DNA of 6,783 nt, taken from positions 1-6,783 of the forward strand of contig USTJ01000038.1 of the NCBI GenBank assembly GCA_900557585.1, written 5' to 3'. Shown one piece after another: positions 5,694 to 6,783 of this stretch. Below the pieces are notes generated by a model that worked only from the letters and a program-made list of their open reading frames with translations, searched no databases and had not been told where the DNA came from. The DNA is from an uncultured Eubacteriales bacterium. Lineage in GTDB: Bacteria > Bacillota > Clostridia > Christensenellales > UBA1242. Position numbers and translations under genes: made by a program. Each line of letters starts with the position of its first letter. Within the stretch, counting starts at the first letter, position 1.

Positions 5694-5742
5694 TTTGTGC
5701 CAAAATCTATTTTGGTTACTATAATTTTATAATATGCACAAA
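5694..5742 (-). other. Possible structured leader (hairpin) of spoVG mRNA
   Basis: Within the predicted spoVG leader, UUUGUGC (5742-5736) can pair perfectly with GCACAAA (5700-5694). Between them sits an apical hairpin CCAAAA-UAGA-UUUUGG (5715-5700, sharing base 5700), leaving an A/U-rich 20-nt bulge on one side. The structure ends 6 nt before the Shine-Dalgarno. No poly-U follows, so it is not a terminator. It matches no riboswitch class that I recognise, and in such A/T-rich sequence it may be chance. Confidence 0.4.
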
Positions 5743-5755
5743 TAAAATGCAAATG

Positions 5756-5785
5756 ATTTTAAGCATAATTTCATATTTTTGTCAA
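5756..5785 (-). promoter_or_regulatory. Probable sigma-70/sigma-A promoter of spoVG
   Basis: TTGACA (5785-5780) lies 18 nt upstream of TAAAAT (5761-5756), a 6/6 and a 5/6 match. The -35 box starts 11 nt past the tyrS stop. Transcription would start near 5749, giving a leader of about 74 nt. A second A/T-rich element (TATAAA, around 5731-5726) has no matching -35. Bacillus spoVG uses sigma-H, and I see no clear sigma-H pair here. Confidence 0.7.
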
Positions 5786-5795
5786 AATTCGGTCA

Positions 5796-6752
5796 TTATT
5801 TGAAAACAACTTTCAAATGAACTTTCTTTCCCTTCTTCACAATCACGGTTTTGTCTGCTAGTACAACCATGTTTGCGTCTTCAATTTTATTGTCATCAAG
5901 AGAAAGTCCGCCTTGCGCAATAAGTCTTCTTGCTTCGCCGTTTGAAGCAGTGATTCCAATTGCAGTTGCAAGAGCCAAAACACCAATTCCGTTTGGATAT
6001 TCAGCCTTTGAAAGTTCAACAGTTTTCATGTTTTCGCTGGCACCCTTTCCACCAAAAATTTCCTCGGCTGTTTTTTGAGCAATTTTTGCGTTTTCTTCAC
6101 CATGAATAAGACTTGTAACGGTGAAAGCCATAAGTTTTTTTGCTTCTCTGATATCTTTTTCACAAACTGCTTTAATTTCGTCGGTAGACATGTCAGAGAA
6201 CCAGCGAAGAACGGTTGCAACGTCTTGATCGTCAACATTCATAAAATATTGATAGAAGTCATAAACCGAAATTTTTCCTTCATCAACCCAAAGCGCACCG
6301 CCCGAGGTTTTTCCCATTTTTTCGCCTTTGCTGTTCAAAAGAAGTGGAGTTGTCATCACGTCGATTGAAACATTTTTCTTTTTACGCATAAGTTCAACAC
6401 CTGCGCACATGTTTCCCCATTGGTCTGAACCGCCAATTTGAAGACAGCAACCATATTTTTCATTGAGGTGTTCAAAGTCATAGGCTTGAATTGGCATATA
6501 TCCCATTTCAAGGAAAGTGAGACCGCCAGTTGCAAGACGTTTTTTATATGCCTCGGCAGAAAGCATAACGTTCACGTTGAAATAGGTTCCAACATCACGC
6601 AAAAAGTCTACATATGAATATTTGCTCATCCATTCTGCATTGCTAACAATTCTTGCAGGGTTTTCGCCATCGGTTTTGATGAACTTTTTTGCGAGTTTTT
6701 TAATGTTTTCAAGGTTGCTTTCAACTTTTTGTTTTTCAAGCATAACTTTCAA
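5796..6752 (-). CDS. tyrS: Tyrosyl-tRNA synthetase, N-terminal part missing (truncated or broken)
   Basis: TyrRS attaches tyrosine to tRNA-Tyr in the cytoplasm. Counting from the TTG at 6752, the sequence shows YSYVDFLRDVGTYFNVNVML (46-65), LTFLEMGYMPIQAYDF (78-93), QIGGSDQWGN (105-114, the tyrosine/adenylate pocket), the class I KMSKS equivalent GEKMGKTSGGALW (143-155), FYQYFMNVDD (166-175), LIHGEE (near 196-203), and a C-terminal S4-like RNA-binding domain from about GEARRLIAQGGL to the end. About 318 residues are present; bacterial TyrRS has about 400-420. The missing 90 or so residues hold the HIGH motif and tyrosine-binding N-terminal strands. Neither the TTG nor the ATG at 6743 has a Shine-Dalgarno, and TAA (6767-6765) and TGA (6779-6777) interrupt the frame upstream. 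There is no hairpin terminator after the stop, and the spoVG promoter begins 11 nt later. The family assignment is secure, but integrity is doubtful. Confidence 0.92.
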   Translation of the reverse strand: MKVMLEKQKVESNLENIKKLAKKFIKTDGENPARIVSNAEWMSKYSYVDFLRDVGTYFNVNVMLSAEAYKKRLATGGLTFLEMGYMPIQAYDFEHLNEKYGCCLQIGGSDQWGNMCAGVELMRKKKNVSIDVMTTPLLLNSKGEKMGKTSGGALWVDEGKISVYDFYQYFMNVDDQDVATVLRWFSDMSTDEIKAVCEKDIREAKKLMAFTVTSLIHGEENAKIAQKTAEEIFGGKGASENMKTVELSKAEYPNGIGVLALATAIGITASNGEARRLIAQGGLSLDDNKIEDANMVVLADKTVIVKKGKKVHLKVVFK

Positions 6753-6783
6753 AAGGCGGTTTTTTTAACAAGTTGTTCAAATT

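Noticed and set aside
6743..6752. TTG (6752) or ATG (6743) as a genuine tyrS start
   Set aside because: There is no Shine-Dalgarno before either, and the product would lack the HIGH half of the catalytic domain.

Overview
The window is AT-rich and every supported gene lies on the minus strand. It suggests a low-GC Gram-positive bacterium (Bacillota, possibly an uncultured Clostridia-like lineage). The reasons are an ileS preceded by a tRNA-sensing T-box leader, a spoVG gene, a eukaryote-like (type 2) IleRS, strong AGGAGG-type Shine-Dalgarno sites, TTGACA/TATAAT promoters and U-tailed hairpin terminators. This placement is inferred from gene content; no species can be named.

In transcription order (high to low coordinates) the layout is as follows. 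A 5'-incomplete tyrS (tyrosyl-tRNA synthetase, 6752-5796) lacks its HIGH-motif half. spoVG (5675-5400) has its own promoter, a structured leader and a strong terminator. murC (5249-3870) encodes UDP-N-acetylmuramate--L-alanine ligase. A 305-base gene-free stretch (3869-3565) is filled by a promoter and a complete Ile-specific T-box. ileS (3564-434) follows, broken by a frameshift near 2902, and ends in a strong terminator (429-400). A possible 38-residue small protein (344-228) sits behind a run of nine Gs. rpmE (ribosomal protein L31, from 124) has a consensus promoter and runs off the left edge.

The genes are housekeeping: two aminoacyl-tRNA synthetases, one ribosomal protein, one peptidoglycan-precursor ligase and the nucleic-acid-binding regulator SpoVG. 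Most appear to be separate transcription units: promoters can be placed for rpmE, ileS and spoVG, and terminators after spoVG and ileS. murC has no terminator of its own and probably depends on the ileS T-box attenuator.

The points most worth a second look are the ileS frameshift, which looks like loss of one copy of a CTTG tandem repeat; the collapse of the tyrS reading frame at the right edge; the T-box with a divergent T-box sequence but a well-formed antiterminator/terminator switch; and the G9 tract between a TATAAT box and the start of an unrecognised mini-gene. I saw no mobile element, CRISPR array, tRNA/rRNA gene or clear novel multi-gene system.
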